From the NCBI RefSeq assembly GCF_021018895.1, contig NC_079384.1, forward strand, positions 19,430,140 to 19,494,139: 64,000 nucleotides of DNA, in the 5' to 3' direction. Below the pieces are notes generated by a model. It saw only the letters and a list, made by a program, of their open reading frames with translations, ran no database searches and was not told the DNA's origin. The stretch is from Seriola aureovittata (lineage: Eukaryota; Chordata; Actinopteri; Carangiformes; Carangidae). Each line of letters opens with the position of its first letter. Within the stretch, counting starts at the first letter, position 1. This document shows positions 1 to 12,165 of the stretch, piece by piece. The position numbers were made by a program, and so were the translations under genes.

Positions 1-524
1 AATGTTCTCCAAGGAACCGGAGCTCACTTCACCGCCGTTGCACTCGTTCCGAGTCGCTCTTTAGAAAAAAAAAAACAGCAGCACCAGCTAAATGGTTGAA
101 ATAGAAAAAGCTAAAAAAAAAAGTTAAGTTTCAGGTTGTTGTGCCTCTGAAGAGAAGAAGCAGAGATTTAAAGCAGCGAATCCTGAACATCCTCACTTCT
201 GGGGGGAATTGTGGTGACACCTTTGTTGTTTGTCGCTGCGTTGTTTCGGCACAGTTTGAGATGCTGTCGGTTGCACTTTTGTATCATTGTTCATGCTAAT
301 TAGCCAGTTTTATGTCTCAGTTTGGTCCAAAAAACAAAGCTAAGAAAGTTTAGTATAGCTGTGCTAAGGAGAGGACAGCTGAGACACGGAGGAGTTGGTG
401 TGCATTAATATGATTGATGCTTCAGTGGCATTGGTGTTGAGATAATAATGATATGCAGAAAAAATCATATCGCGATTATTTTTGCCAGATATTGCGATTT
501 CAGTTGGAACGGTCATTTGGGGTC
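1..524. other. Left flank of the foldback-like repeat; probable older dispersed repeat
   Basis: No gene is seen. Near 460-505 the sequence has the pattern ATTGCGATTT. Near 1325-1360 there is a related GCAATATTGCAGTTTCG pattern. Both resemble a dispersed fish repeat with ATTGCGATT motifs that I recognise only loosely. The two segments may be parts of one older element interrupted by the 16-bp arrays. Confidence 0.3.
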
Positions 525-731
525 AGCCCTATGTTCCCACAGTCCTATGTTCCCACAGTCCTATGTTCCCACAGTCCTATGTTCCCACAGTCCTATGTTC
601 CCACAGTCCTATGTTCCCACAGCCCTATGTTCCCACAGCCCTATGTTCTCACAGCCCTATGTTCCCACAGCTCTATGTTCCCACAGCTCTATGTTCCCAC
701 TGCTCTATGTTCCCACATTTCTAAGAATGTT
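525..731. repeat. Tandem array of a 16-bp unit, left arm of an inverted pair
   Basis: Twelve consecutive 16-bp units of the form CCTATGTTCCCACAG have TATGTT starting at 530 and every 16 bases to 706. The early units read TCC at the junction and the later ones CCC or CTC. Immediately inside the array is CATTTCTAAGA, which recurs in inverted orientation beside the right arm. A degenerate extra unit or two lies at 743-776. Short ATG-initiated frames across the array translate only the repeat and are not genes. Confidence 0.9.
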
Positions 732-1049
732 TTGAAAATTAGGCCCTATTTTCCCACAGTCTTATATGTTCCCATAAGCCCATGTCCACACTAACCCGGG
801 TAATATTTACCCGGTTATCCCTTCCGTCCACATTAGAACGGTGAATTCCGAAACTGAAAACGATGCTTTACAAAAACGATCGCTGAGGTGGATAAATGTG
901 AAGACGCCGTGGAACGTGGATGCAAAGCGTTCTGAAAACGATTAGTGTGGATGGAGATCGTTTTCATTGTGAATGTGCAATTTTATATTTACCCGGGTTA
1001 GGGTTAGGGTTAGGTAATACACAATTTCGCCACATGAAAAAAAAAAAAA
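732..1049. other. Loop between the two inverted 16-bp arrays
   Basis: About 320 bases separate the arrays. The region contains a near-palindrome, CCGGGTAATATTTACCCGG at about 797-815, and related TTTACCCGGG at 988-997. It also contains GTCCACA and AGTGTGGA motifs near 784 and 943, plus several AAAACGAT motifs. These look like the body of a small non-autonomous DNA element. No coding frame is credible. Confidence 0.45.
995..1014 (+). repeat. Three telomere-type GGGTTA hexamers
   Basis: Three perfect GGGTTA units plus GG occur inside the loop between the inverted arrays. This is far too short to be a telomere. It may simply be part of the element's consensus. Confidence 0.85.
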
Positions 1050-1158
1050 ACTCTTAGAAATGTGGGAACATAGGGCTGCGGGAACATAGAGCTGCGGGAA
1101 CATAGGGCTGCGGGAACATAGGGCTGTGGGAATATAGGGCTGTGGGAACATAGACACG
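1050..1158. repeat. Inverted 16-bp array, right arm
   Basis: Six 16-bp units occur as the reverse complement of the left arm, with GGGAACATA (or GGGAATATA) starting at 1064, 1080, 1096, 1112, 1128 and 1144. TCTTAGAAATGTG precedes them and is the inverted match of the left arm's inner edge. Units in this arm often carry CTGCGGG where the left arm has the equivalent of CTGTGGG, so CpG decay differs between the arms. Confidence 0.88.
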
Positions 1159-2248
1159 CTCCCGGTCATTTTTTTCATTTAATTTCCACTGAAAAAAATG
1201 CAAAATGATGATGATGTGATTTTTGTCGGTCTTGTACCAAACGATCATGTTCCTTTACGTCTGGAGAATATGATTTGTTGGCTGGAGGATCTCTGTAGCA
1301 GGAGTAGTAGCTGTTTGTAAGTTGCAATATTGCAGTTTCGATTATATTTCATCGTGCTGGCCCACTCACATTCAGCCACTTGCTTCTTTGCCTGTTAACA
1401 TGCCATTAATAGCTCATTTAATTCAGTGTATTAATATGCCGCTAGATAGTCTAAACACACACTAGATATTAAACACTCAAATGTGTTAAGGTGTATTGAC
1501 ACATTTTGCTGATGTTAGCTATAGGCTAGCTAGCAAGTGAACTCAAGTCACCAGAAACCCTTCCTCTTTCCACTCATTCCCTTCAGTCTCTTTCCTCTTT
1601 CCTTTCATCTCTGTGTATTTATAAGGCAGATTCATAAAGTCTCACAAGTGTTCAACTTTTAAACATTTTTTCAGCTTGAGATGATACGTGTTGAGCCTCT
1701 GGCGAGTTCGTGTCTAGTGGCAACTTTCCATTGTGGTCGCACCACCTCTAAAATCTGTGAAATTTAGATTTCACATTTAGTGTGTTAGAATTGCAAAGCA
1801 CAGCCGAGGCTGATGGAAATTTGCATTTTACATTCAAATAACAAATGTGCCTCAATCTGAAAAGAATACAATACTCTTTATCCTTACACCTCCAATTTGG
1901 ACAAAGAACAAACTGAACAATGTGGTTTCAGACTAAACTCTTGACATTCACCAGTCTGCATTTCATTTCTTTAGATGATTCATATGCTCAATAGAAGCCT
2001 GTAATGAGATTAAATTTCATACCAGAATCACTTCACCAAAGCAATATCATCACGTTTTTCATACTTTGGATCTTTTTATTTTTGAATCAAGCACGTTTTA
2101 CAATTATCTCAAAAAAACTGGATCAGAAAAAAAAAGTTTCCAAGATATTAATGTCATTATCCTGCTGTGAGAGCACAGCAACTGTCACTCACTGTCCTCT
2201 GGATGGCTGACAGCAAGACCCAGGACACCACCTTCCATCATCACACTC
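1159..2248. other. Intronic sequence with no recognised feature
   Basis: AT-rich unique-looking DNA with no gene, no strong repeat and no RNA gene that I can recognise. Confidence 0.5.
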
Positions 2249-2263
2249 ACAGACAGACAGACA

Positions 2264-2304
<41 letters not shown>
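2249..2304. repeat. (GACA)n then (AC)n microsatellite
   Basis: Four GACA-type units lead into about 20 AC dinucleotides ending at 2304. Confidence 0.95.
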
Positions 2305-2305
<1 letters not shown>

Positions 2306-2409
2306 ACTATTATATATCCTTGAGGGGTTTAAATGTGGAGAGATTGAAAGGATATCCAAGGTTGAGTGTCTATAGTTCGATTGGCACTGCTGGTGTGTTG
2401 TTGTATACA

Positions 2410-2471
<62 letters not shown>
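2410..2471. repeat. (AC)31 microsatellite
   Basis: An uninterrupted AC repeat of about 62 bases, 105 bases after the previous one. His/Thr and Val/Cys frames here are repeat translations. Confidence 0.95.
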
Positions 2472-2474
<3 letters not shown>

Positions 2475-5022
2475 CAGTAACAGTACATTTGTGCATCAGT
2501 GCACCCATCACGAATGTGTGAAGTGGGGATATTATTGTCACATTGCTGGCAGGCTGGCAGCGCCTGTCCTTATAACTCTCCTTCTGCTCAGGCTCCAGGC
2601 GCTGCCGTTTTATCTGAGAGAGTTCTGGCAACCCGAGGTCTGCAAACTTTCTTCAGTTTCAAACTTTCACTCATCTGGATGTCACTCCTGGGAGCCACGG
2701 CTCCGTTCCTAAGCACGAGTCCGGGATAATAAAGGCGTCTTTCAGCAAGACGTGTTGACAAACAGCCAGGGTGGGAGGCTGGGTTTTTGTGGAAGGTCAG
2801 GAAACAGTGTGGAAAACCACCAACAGGCCTAAAGTTATGAAGCTACATTTCTGCCATCCAAGCTGTGACAGTGGTACATTATATTTCAGTGTCACGAATG
2901 TTGTATAACAAATACACAGCTCAGTGACATTCCTCTGGAGACACACAGTGCTGAGAACAACACAGTCCCATTCATTTTCTCATAGACAGTGTTAGTGGCG
3001 GACTGACCCAGTGTTTCGCTAGACATAAAATCTCATTTTTAAATCATCAGTACAGCTGTGTTTGATATGAAGTCAAGTATAAACTGCAGAGAAGTCAACT
3101 ACAACTCCCATAGTTCATTTCTGTACAAAACATGCACTTACTTAAAATCCAGCTGCGTTTAAATCGATTCACTTTCATATTCTGAGTGAAATCAATTCAG
3201 CAACTGTAGCATTTTGAACTTACTACAGTTCCGATTAGCTCTTCTGATTGTCTTTGTTTCCATAGCAACAGTAGCTAATATACTACATTTGATATTTATA
3301 GTACACATTAAAAACCATGATAATTAACACTAATACTGTATAAATATCATGATACCAAACTGACAAAAAGATGATTTATCTGGGTTTGGGCTGATTTCCT
3401 GCTATGTTGCAATATTTTTAATAATAATTTTTTTTTAATTCTTTTTTCCCTTTTTTTTTGTAATTATATATTTAAAAAACAACCAAAACATGAAACAATA
3501 TTGTATATTGTGATAATATTGTATGTTGCAATAATATCATACATCACAATATTTAGACTGATATTAAATTTGGGGTTTTGCCCAAGTCTTAGATTTACCT
3601 GAAACAAAGCTGAAATACACTGTTATTAAATGATCCAGGAGACTCCTGTGTGTTCAGAAACACTGAGATAATTAAAAGGCCGTTATTAAATAGGAACTTG
3701 CAGTTGTCCTCTCACTTCACACCCCCCGTGTTTCTTTTGTGTTGCCCTCATTTCCTCTGGCAAATTTGGCTCCTTTCTTTTCTAATCAATCTCTCACTTG
3801 CTTATGTGAAAATTGCGCAATACCAGTTGTTACCCGGGCCTTACATCATCTGGCTGGTCAATCTGAGTGATGTGGGCTGTCAGAAGTTTATGAGGCTGAT
3901 AAGTTCTACTTCTGTAAGTTGTAAGTAAGTGAGCCGCAGACATGATGTTACAACACTGATAGGAACGCAACAAATACAAAACTGTAAAAAGGAAAGTGGA
4001 GTTTTTTATTGTCGTGGTCAAGATCAGAGGTTGATAAGTCTGTGCAGCAGAGGATGAGAAGCTTTACTTCAAGTCTCTACCGTGAGTCAAGTCTAAAAAG
4101 TCGACATCTTTTAGGTCACATACTTTGCATACATTCAGTGAAATTGTAAAATCAGTTCTCACTAACATTTTAGCTTCCAGCTGCTTCACTCAAACATAAA
4201 AATATAATATAAAACTACTCTATAATTAACTGTGAAGAAAATGTCCAGGAATTGCCAGAGTTGAAACCAGCAATTTGCTCCGTGCCTGATGGGAAAAGAC
4301 CACCGGGCTTCTCTTGTTGGACATGCTTGTGTCTGATCCTAGAAGCCAGTGTGTTGTGTGAGGCAGGCCGCCACGTGGCCATATGCAGCCAGAGGCAAAA
4401 TATGACAACTGGGTGGTGTGTGTTTGTGTGTGTATCCGTGTGTGTGTTGGTTTGTTTGTTGAGGTGGGGTTTATGCATGACTGGACTAAGTGAAACTAGA
4501 GTTTAAAGCCACACACAGATAGGAAACATCAGTGGACGTCTGTCTTTGGATTCGCAGCATATGGCACCGCTGTGCGCTCCACACACCAGAGGGTTGAGGC
4601 GTCAGCGCAGGCAGACTGGTGCAAGTCACTTCAGAGACTCGCTGTTCATTAGAAGCCTCTGTGCTGATGTCATTACCGCAGAGGAAGAGTCATGTTCATG
4701 TGGATGTTCCAGGAAGGACGCCAACACATTCAGGTTGTCGGACTGTTTCACTCGTTCACAAATTAAACTATGTTTTAAGGCACTTTAACATTTTCCTGTC
4801 AGATCCTGTTGCAAAACACAAACCCCCCCCCAAAAAAAACAGGAAAGCAAAAGTTTCCCTCCGTCTGATGTGGACAAGTGGAGGAAATTTATAGTCAGAA
4901 CAACATCATATTCCTATGGAAATCTTATATTAAGGCATGAAATGTAATAGATCTAGTGCTTAAACTAGAGCAGATTTTGGCTACAAGAGTACTGTCGCCA
5001 AAGTAATTCATAATAACAATAA
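2472..5022. other. Intronic sequence; AT-rich patch at 3400-3560
   Basis: No gene is seen. At 3400-3560 there are T runs and repeated ATTGTGATAATATTG-like words resembling old AT-rich dispersed repeats. A short TG-rich stretch lies at 4415-4462. Confidence 0.45.
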
Positions 5023-5068
5023 TATCATAGATAGATAGATACTTTATTTATCCCCCAGGGGAAATTCA
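5023..5068 (-). mobile_element. 3' tail fragment of a fish LINE with (ATAG)n end
   Basis: An ATAG tetranucleotide run joins ACTTTATTTATCCCCCAGGG and then GAAATT. On the minus strand this reads as a LINE 3' end (AATTTCCCC...GGATAAATAAAGT) followed by TATC repeats, a motif I recognise as a very common retroposon terminus in fish. No coding part is attached, so the copy is 5'-truncated to under 50 bases. Confidence 0.7.
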
Positions 5069-6253
5069 TGATAGCTATCGAAAATTTGACAAAAAATATA
5101 ATGATGCTTTCACACAAATTCATCTTTGACTTTGTTTATTGTGTGTTTCGTCTCTTTTTTGGCAAATGAATCAGACTCAGATACGAGTGTAAGGAGGTGG
5201 AGAGAGAGTCTGTGACCACAACCGTACAAAAAGAACAATTACATTTCATCAACAGAGAGTTTGATCATCTTTTTCAAGTGCAAATGTCAAATATTCTTTT
5301 GTTCCACCTCGTTAAATGCAGAGGTTTGCAGTTTTTCTCTGGTTTATATTGCTGTAAACTGACTATCGCTGGGTTTTGGACTTTTCTATCAGACACAACA
5401 AAAGCATTTGAAGACGTCACCATTAGCATCAAGAATTTGTTGTACATTTTTTAAAATTTTGAGTTCAATAATTATCTGGGATTGAATGTTAGCAGCACAA
5501 AGAAAACCTCAGTACAGTGTGGAGTGTCTTTTATTCATTTTCTTGTCATTTCATTCACTATCAATCATTATTTTTAGCTCTTGTTGCACAAGTCCAATGT
5601 CACTGAATCAGCCTGGGTGTTTCTCATCAGGCTTATGTGTCTGACTGTTGATTGCACATTAGATGAAGCTGGGCATGAGGTGGACATCTGCTGTGCTGCA
5701 TGTTTGTGACTGAAGTGGTAAATATGTTTATATTCTCAGTAGCTAAATGATGTAGAAATATTTATCCAAGCTGTGCTACGGGAGCAGTATTAATACACTG
5801 TTTAGGATAGACATTTACACAGTGTTGAACAGCATTAGAGGAATACTCAGGCACTTATTTGTTGCCTTGACCAGACTCAGGTGAGAAGGTGGGTCAGTTT
5901 GATCACTGATACAGACTCAGGATGTGCACAGCTCAGTACAAGCTCTCTGCTTTTAGATTGCTGTGGCTGCCAGGAACATGTGCATGTGGTGTTAGTGCAG
6001 GTTTAGGGTGGAGTCGTCCTTTAAGGCTCCAAATGGAAAAGGGAAGCTTGTCGTCTTTTTCCATTTCAGTCGCCCAAAGGTGTTTAATGTCTGGATCTGC
6101 ATCCTCAGCCGTCTGAGCGCCCAGAAATACTTGTGTGTGTGTGTGTGTGTTTTGGAGGTGCGTGCGCTGCAGGACCAGCAGTAATTAATTTGACTGGCTG
6201 GTTCTGTTATTAGCCGGAGAAACACTGCTGAGTCAGGATCAGTGTGAGAGTGG
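5069..6253. other. Intronic sequence with no recognised feature
   Basis: No gene or clear repeat is seen apart from a short TG run at 6131-6150. Confidence 0.5.
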
Positions 6254-6283
6254 GCGAGAGACAGAGAGAGATATATAGAGAGG

Positions 6284-6319
<36 letters not shown>

Positions 6320-6322
6320 GAC
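6254..6322. repeat. Imperfect (GA)n microsatellite
   Basis: GA repeat with AT and C interruptions over about 70 bases. Confidence 0.92.
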
Positions 6323-7819
6323 AGTGAAACAGACCCAAAGAGATGAGGGAGGGAAAAACTGAAGGACAAAGTAAAAAGGCAGAGAGGGAGACACGTGACG
6401 TGGCCGAAAGTGTGCGGACACCTGAATGTTCCTGTCATATCTGATGAACATGTTATTCCATTATTCTGCCGCAGCCTGCTCTCTGCTGGGGAGGTTTTAT
6501 GCATGAGGGCACAAACAGAGACAGGCGATGGAACTGGGTGTATAAGAAAGTGCACTCTGGTCATCTATCAGATATTAATCTATAAACTCTCTGATAATCT
6601 ATCACCTACTTCAGGTACACTTCATTTACCTCGTCTCCTAAATAAGAATATCCTCCCAGGGACAGCCCTCCCCTCGCCCCCTTATCTATCGGGGCGTAGC
6701 AGAGTAAAACAAGCACAGCTAAATGTGTTTCGAGGTAAGCGAGGTCTGTTTGGGATTCAGGACTCCTGACCTGTTTCTTTGGAGAAGGAGGAGTTTGCTG
6801 TCAGCTGAGCGTAAAAAACGGCACAAAGGTGTTACATAATACAGACGAGACGAGAGCTGTGTTTTCCAGGAGCAGCGTCGGGCCTCCGTGATGTTCTTTT
6901 AGGAGGCACTGCTCCCAAAATACCCAAGAAACATCTTTTATAACTCCACACTCTTAATTCCTCCATGCTTTGGAGAGGTGGTGGTTCACTCACTTCTGTT
7001 CCGTCAAAAAGAAGACATCACTGTCATTTCGTAAAAGTTCGAGTTCAGATTTTTGATTCTGTGGATTTTTTTTTCAACTTCCTTCTGCACTGAAATAAAT
7101 GAGAGAAAGACTAAAGAGAAAAAACTCAGCTAGACCCAAAACAATTACTGTTTATCACTTAGTTGAACAACAGAGAATTCATTGGGTGCCATACCCTTTA
7201 TCATTTAATGCATTTGGCAGAAAGAAACGTTCTGGTCAGCACCAACAAAGTACGGAGGTTCGATGCCCAGCCCTGTTTTTAACTATAAAACATTGCGCAT
7301 CATCTTGTTTTACGACTTCTTCTTTGTCTTCTGGGATATTTACAGCTGGATAATATTTGGGGATGCGTTAATTTCAGAGTGATACTCTGTTTGTATGGTC
7401 CCGAGTGGGGGAGCAGAGAGCAGATTGTGACTGAAAGTTTGAGAAAAATCTACGTCCATCTCCGGGCCTCTCAGAAAAAACACACATTTAGCCAAAGAGT
7501 GGAGGAGTTTTTCTTTGACGGTGTAAACTGTCAGCTGGCTTTGTGTGGTCGGTGTAGTCTTCTTTCTGCAGTTTGTTCGTGTCTTCTGTTTCCCACTTGT
7601 TGTGTGGGAGCCACAGCTTGTGCTTAAGAAGTGGGTTTTTTCGTAGACGGGCGGTCGACGGGGTCACTCCTTGAATCTTTGCACAGGTTTGACAAGTGGA
7701 AGTGTACTTTAATTATCAGGGTTATTGTTTTTTAACGCCTTGGTTTTTACTTTCACAGGCTTTTGAAAAAGTGTTTTAACTCTGAGTCTCAGTTTACTTC
7801 TGACCCTGGTGGGCGAAAA
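6323..7819. other. Intronic sequence with no recognised feature
   Basis: No gene is recognised. GGTTCGATGCCC near 7257 resembles a tRNA B box, but no matching A box is found at tRNA spacing. Confidence 0.45.
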
Positions 7820-7844
7820 AGAGAGAGAGAGAGAGAGAGAGAGA
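7820..7844. repeat. (GA)12 microsatellite
   Basis: Perfect GA repeat. Confidence 0.93.
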
Positions 7845-9230
7845 AAAGTTAGTGATGCACATATGAAATCTGCGTCTGTACTGCAAGTAGAGATCAGTGA
7901 CTTTATCACTATTAATAAATCTGTTGCCCACACGTACAAACACATATCAGATATGTGTAACACATATGTGCGCAGTCAGAGAAATGAAGCCGTGTGAGTC
8001 CATAATTCATCTCACCAGCATCAGCGCATCGAGCGGCGTCTCCAAGGCCACGGTGAAGCTGATGTGTGTTACAGTAAATCTTTACCAACCAACTAACACA
8101 CGGAGACTCGCAGACTTACCACCGACATCAAACACACAATGCTCCAGGGTATTGAGCATGAATCCCCATCATTATCAATTGCATTCCAGTCAATAGTCAG
8201 GGTCAAACACTGAGACCGTGTGGATTAATGTGACTATTATTCTTCTTCCATCGTATCAGAAAGATTTTGTCGAGTTTAAAACCTGGAGCTCTGTTTTCTG
8301 ACGTGAGCGTGAAGTTGATTGCCTCCAGGCAACTGCAAAATCCCCCATTGTTTTTAGGCAGCTGAAGAAGAAATCAACCTGCTACCCATGACAACGGTGG
8401 TGAGACTCCAAGATGGATAAAGAAACTCCAGTCAGTTCTTTGATCCAGTTGGAAAGCAACGAAATCTGGTAGAGTTAAGGCTGCTGTTAATCCAACCCAG
8501 TCCACATCCTCATAAAAAAATAAAACATATGTCTGTCAGCTGATCGGGCCGCTACAGTGTTGGACAACAAAAAGTGTTTGGAGAAGAGAAGGGAAAGAAC
8601 CTGAGAAAGTTTTAAAAGAAAACAGTGTCTGTTGGTAAGAGATTATTAGTTGCAGCCACTGGAGACTATTTGTCAGGAAAATGTAAACAAAAATATGCAA
8701 TAATTAAGACCAACAACCCAGCAGTAAAAAGGGTGTGTAAATTGAAATGATTAAAAATAGGAATAAAATGTGATGAATAGAATAATAAATTATCCAATAA
8801 AAATAAGATATAAAACCAATAAGAATGAAAGTAAAATAAAATGGTAAATTGAGACCAGCAAACCAGACTACTGGAAAGCGCAGGTAAAAAGGAATGTTTT
8901 CAGTTTAGATGTAAAAGATGATAACGTAGCAGCACCTCTAATATGACTAGGTAGCGTGCAGTCAGTCATTTTTAGCCACATTATCCACACGGTGGAGCCT
9001 TGACGGCAGCTTCAGTTTTGGGTGTGCTGCTGCTGCTGCTGCTCTGGGGCGCTCAGCGTGCACCGGAGACATGAAGAACACGTGGATTTGAATTCATTCC
9101 ACCGACGACACAAACCAGCTGGTGACCTTTGCTCAGGATCAATCGGTAAAAGCAGCGGGTGATCTGGGATTGTGGCTGCACCGTGGCTTGTTATATTTGA
9201 CAGTCCCGGGCTGACGGTCTTGAGGCCGAG
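7845..9230. other. Intronic sequence; (GCT)6 at 9025-9043
   Basis: No gene is seen. A pure GCT trinucleotide run of about six units lies at 9025-9043 just before CTCTGGGG. Confidence 0.5.
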
Positions 9231-9255
9231 CCCCCCCCCCCCCCCCCCCCCCCCC
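9231..9255. repeat. C25 homopolymer
   Basis: Twenty-five consecutive C on the plus strand, capable of G-quadruplex or i-motif structure. Runs of this kind are prone to length error in assembly. Confidence 0.9.
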
Positions 9256-11637
9256 TCTTGTGTATTTGCGGTCTGTTATCTGCCTTTTGGGTAACACACA
9301 TCCGGTTATTGACGTTTCTAGCTCAAGTCTTTGCGTGTTGTTGAAATGCACTCCATCTCACCCTTCGCTTCTGAAAACACTTCGAGTCGCATTTAACAAA
9401 CTGCTGGATGTGAGGCTTTTGATCAATGGAGCCAGGTAGTTTAAAAGTGCCACTTCAGGCTTAAAAAAATAAAATAATAATAAGAAAAGAGTACTCGACA
9501 TCAAAGCTGTGCTTCTTTCCCAAAAGAACAGTCCGCCATTTTGGAATAAGTAAGCCCTACTTTTACACAATTATCAATGGCATAAAAACAAAAGTAATTA
9601 CTGATGGTGTGACAACAGAACTGCCAAAATGCTTTTATTCCAAAAACGCTTTAGTGTGACGGTACCTTGTAAATGTTTTCTGTCCACAAAGAGTAACGCT
9701 GGTTTTTCTGCCATGTGCTGACACATTTCTATTGTGTGAATCTGGTTCTAGAGTTTGCGTGTCAGTGGCTGAACAGCCTGTTGTCTTTCCCCCCCGAAAT
9801 CACACAAAGTAGCTGCTAATTGGTTTCAGCAACACAATACATATCTCAGTGTTCACTTCGCAGAGCTGAAGGGTCCAGAAATAAGAAGAACTGAAGTTGT
9901 TAATATTTCAGAGTTGGACAGGGAGTCTGAGGGAAGCAGTACAACTTAACTGTCATTTTATTACACAGTGATGAATTGTGAGTGACGACAAGTGGCTTTG
10001 TAGAAAGCCTGTCTTGTTTCCTGTTGAAGCCTGACGTTCTCTTCCTGAGTCTTGAATCTGTAAAACTTTAACCTGCAATAAATCATATCTTTTCTTTAAA
10101 AGCTGCACAACAGTATAATAAATTATATGAAAGCACAATAGAGTCTGATCATGTAAGGTACATCCATCCAATGTTGCGTTGGCGCTATCGTCTATCGACG
10201 GGTCAAATCCAAACCTGAAGTGCAAAAGAAAAGCTCTGAACAGTTTGTACTTGCGGACCAGGACTGTTCATTAAGAGATTCATTCGATATTCCCTGCCTC
10301 GCCTCTTAAATCTATGATACTCTTCGACCTTCTGTGTCTTCAGAACGTTCTTGCAAAATCACTGGATATTCCATAAATCTCCTCCCAGTAGGAAACCTGC
10401 CAAATATTCAGCTAAAAATCCACCTCAGACAACAAACACAGACGGTTTTGAATGGTTTCCTGCAGACAACATCTCCCCATTAGCAACCGGGTGTGAAAGT
10501 TTCCCCCTCTCTTCCTCCATCACGCTGTTTTTATTCATCTATTGAGACGGCCTGAAGCCTCTGAATCGTTTTCACACATATGATTACTCTCACAGCTTCA
10601 GAGCGACGGATTGGCGAGGGCGACAGAGGCTTTTGTGAAAGGTGGGAAGCCGGTCTAGACGAGGAGAAAGCTGCATTTGGCCTGAACGGAGGAGGAGTGG
10701 TGACCGCAGACAGCAGCTCATTATTCACAAACAAGAAATCAGCAGTAGAAGTTTTTTTTTTCCTCTTCCTGTAAGCCTTCACCATGCTGTCCAGATCTTA
10801 TTGGTCCCCATCACTGGAAATAGTTTTCCTCTCTCCGCTCGCTGCAGCCCTGTGCAAACAGAGAGCTACCTGGAGGAGACGAGGCGAGGAAATGGAGGCT
10901 GTTACGGACACTTTCTTTGCTTTTCTGTCATCAAAAAGGATGTCGGCTCTTTGTGGAGCAGCCCAGGTGGAACCGATGAAGCCCACAGTGCAGCTCACGA
11001 CCCACCAGTTACCTAAACCGCAGGCAGGGGTTGTTTGTCAGTTCCCTGCAGAACGACTGCCTCTGTTCCAAATGTTTGTCTACTCGTAATCTGCAACAGA
11101 TTGAAATGTAATGCTGCCCGAATTGCATTTTTATCAACCTAATGAAGAAACGCTTTTAATTAATGTCACGTAATGTCGATAAGTACATGCTAAACAATCA
11201 CCATCAGCACATTTCACTTGTCTTCCTTCAATATCAGCTCCTGCATTACGACTAGGTGCTGCTAGTTTTAGGAGACACGGTTGTCCACCATGACCTGTGT
11301 GACTGTTACAAACAATTTGTTGTTTCCTGTTTGTTTTGGCAACCGAATCTACTTTACCAAAGGTCAGGGGAAGACGGTGTTAAATGTTGGCTGTTGGTAG
11401 TTAGTGTGGTTACGGCAGCGTTTCCCTGTTACACCTACGTCAGACCATCCACTACATCATCCTCCCCGCAACTATTGTATTATGTTTTACAGCAGTATAA
11501 TTTAAAAAGTACACCTTCGCTTCTTTCATAATTGCTGTTGTGACTAGTTTGGTTATCGATTCGTAGTTTAGGTCGTTTATTCAGACGTGGTGATGTATTG
11601 AGGTCTCAGTCATCAGCTGTTCCTATAGTCTTTCCTT
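9256..11637. other. Intronic sequence with no recognised feature
   Basis: No gene or dispersed repeat is recognised. Several overlapping short frames at 10530-11090 on both strands have no recognisable protein similarity. Confidence 0.45.
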
Positions 11638-12165
11638 TTGCGTTGTGATCTGTGCACTTCCTGTGACCTTCCCTCTTCCATGACTCTTTACTTTTTCCTC
11701 CTTTATTGCTTTATTCCTTTCCTTGTCTCGTTGCCTTGTTTCCTTTTGGCTTCTTCTTCACGTCTTCCTCTCCTCTCCTTCCCTCTTTCACTCCCCCTCG
11801 TTTCCTCTTTTCTCCAGTCTCCTCTCGTATTCCCTCACCCTCCTCTTCTCTCCTCCTCTCGTCTCTAAATTCAACTCCATAACATTTCAATTCTATTTCC
11901 CATCATCGTGGTCTTGTCTGTCTGAGGTGCTTTACTATTCATTTCAAGGTCAGAGTGAGCGAATCGGGACGGAAAGAGACCCAGAACGAGAGAGAGCGGG
12001 GAGATGAAGAGGGAGGAAAATAGATGAGAAAGAAGCAATGAGAGCTGGAAGATGAACGGGGAGGAGATAGAAAGAGAGAGAGAGAGAGACAGTGTGTGCA
12101 CCGAGAGGAGGAGGAAGAGGAGGAGGAAAAACAGTGAGGCAGAGAAATATAGAGAGAAAGATGAC
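11638..12165. repeat. Pyrimidine-rich block followed by purine-rich block
   Basis: Plus-strand DNA is T/C-rich from about 11640 to 11870 (CCTCTTCTCTCCTCCTCTCG near its end). It then becomes G/A-rich from about 11950 to 12165 (GAGAGGAGGAGGAAGAGGAG near 12103). The two blocks are roughly complementary in composition. Ser/Leu-rich frames here are low-complexity artefacts. Confidence 0.75.

Noticed and set aside
995..1014. Telomere or fused chromosome end
   Set aside because: Only three hexamers, embedded in a repeat element and flanked by ordinary intron.
525..1158. CRISPR-like regular array
   Set aside because: The units are contiguous 16-mers with no variable spacers, and the genome is a vertebrate.
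7240..7275. Possible tRNA or SINE at GGTTCGATGCCC
   Set aside because: No A box at tRNA distance and no clover-leaf pairing could be drawn.
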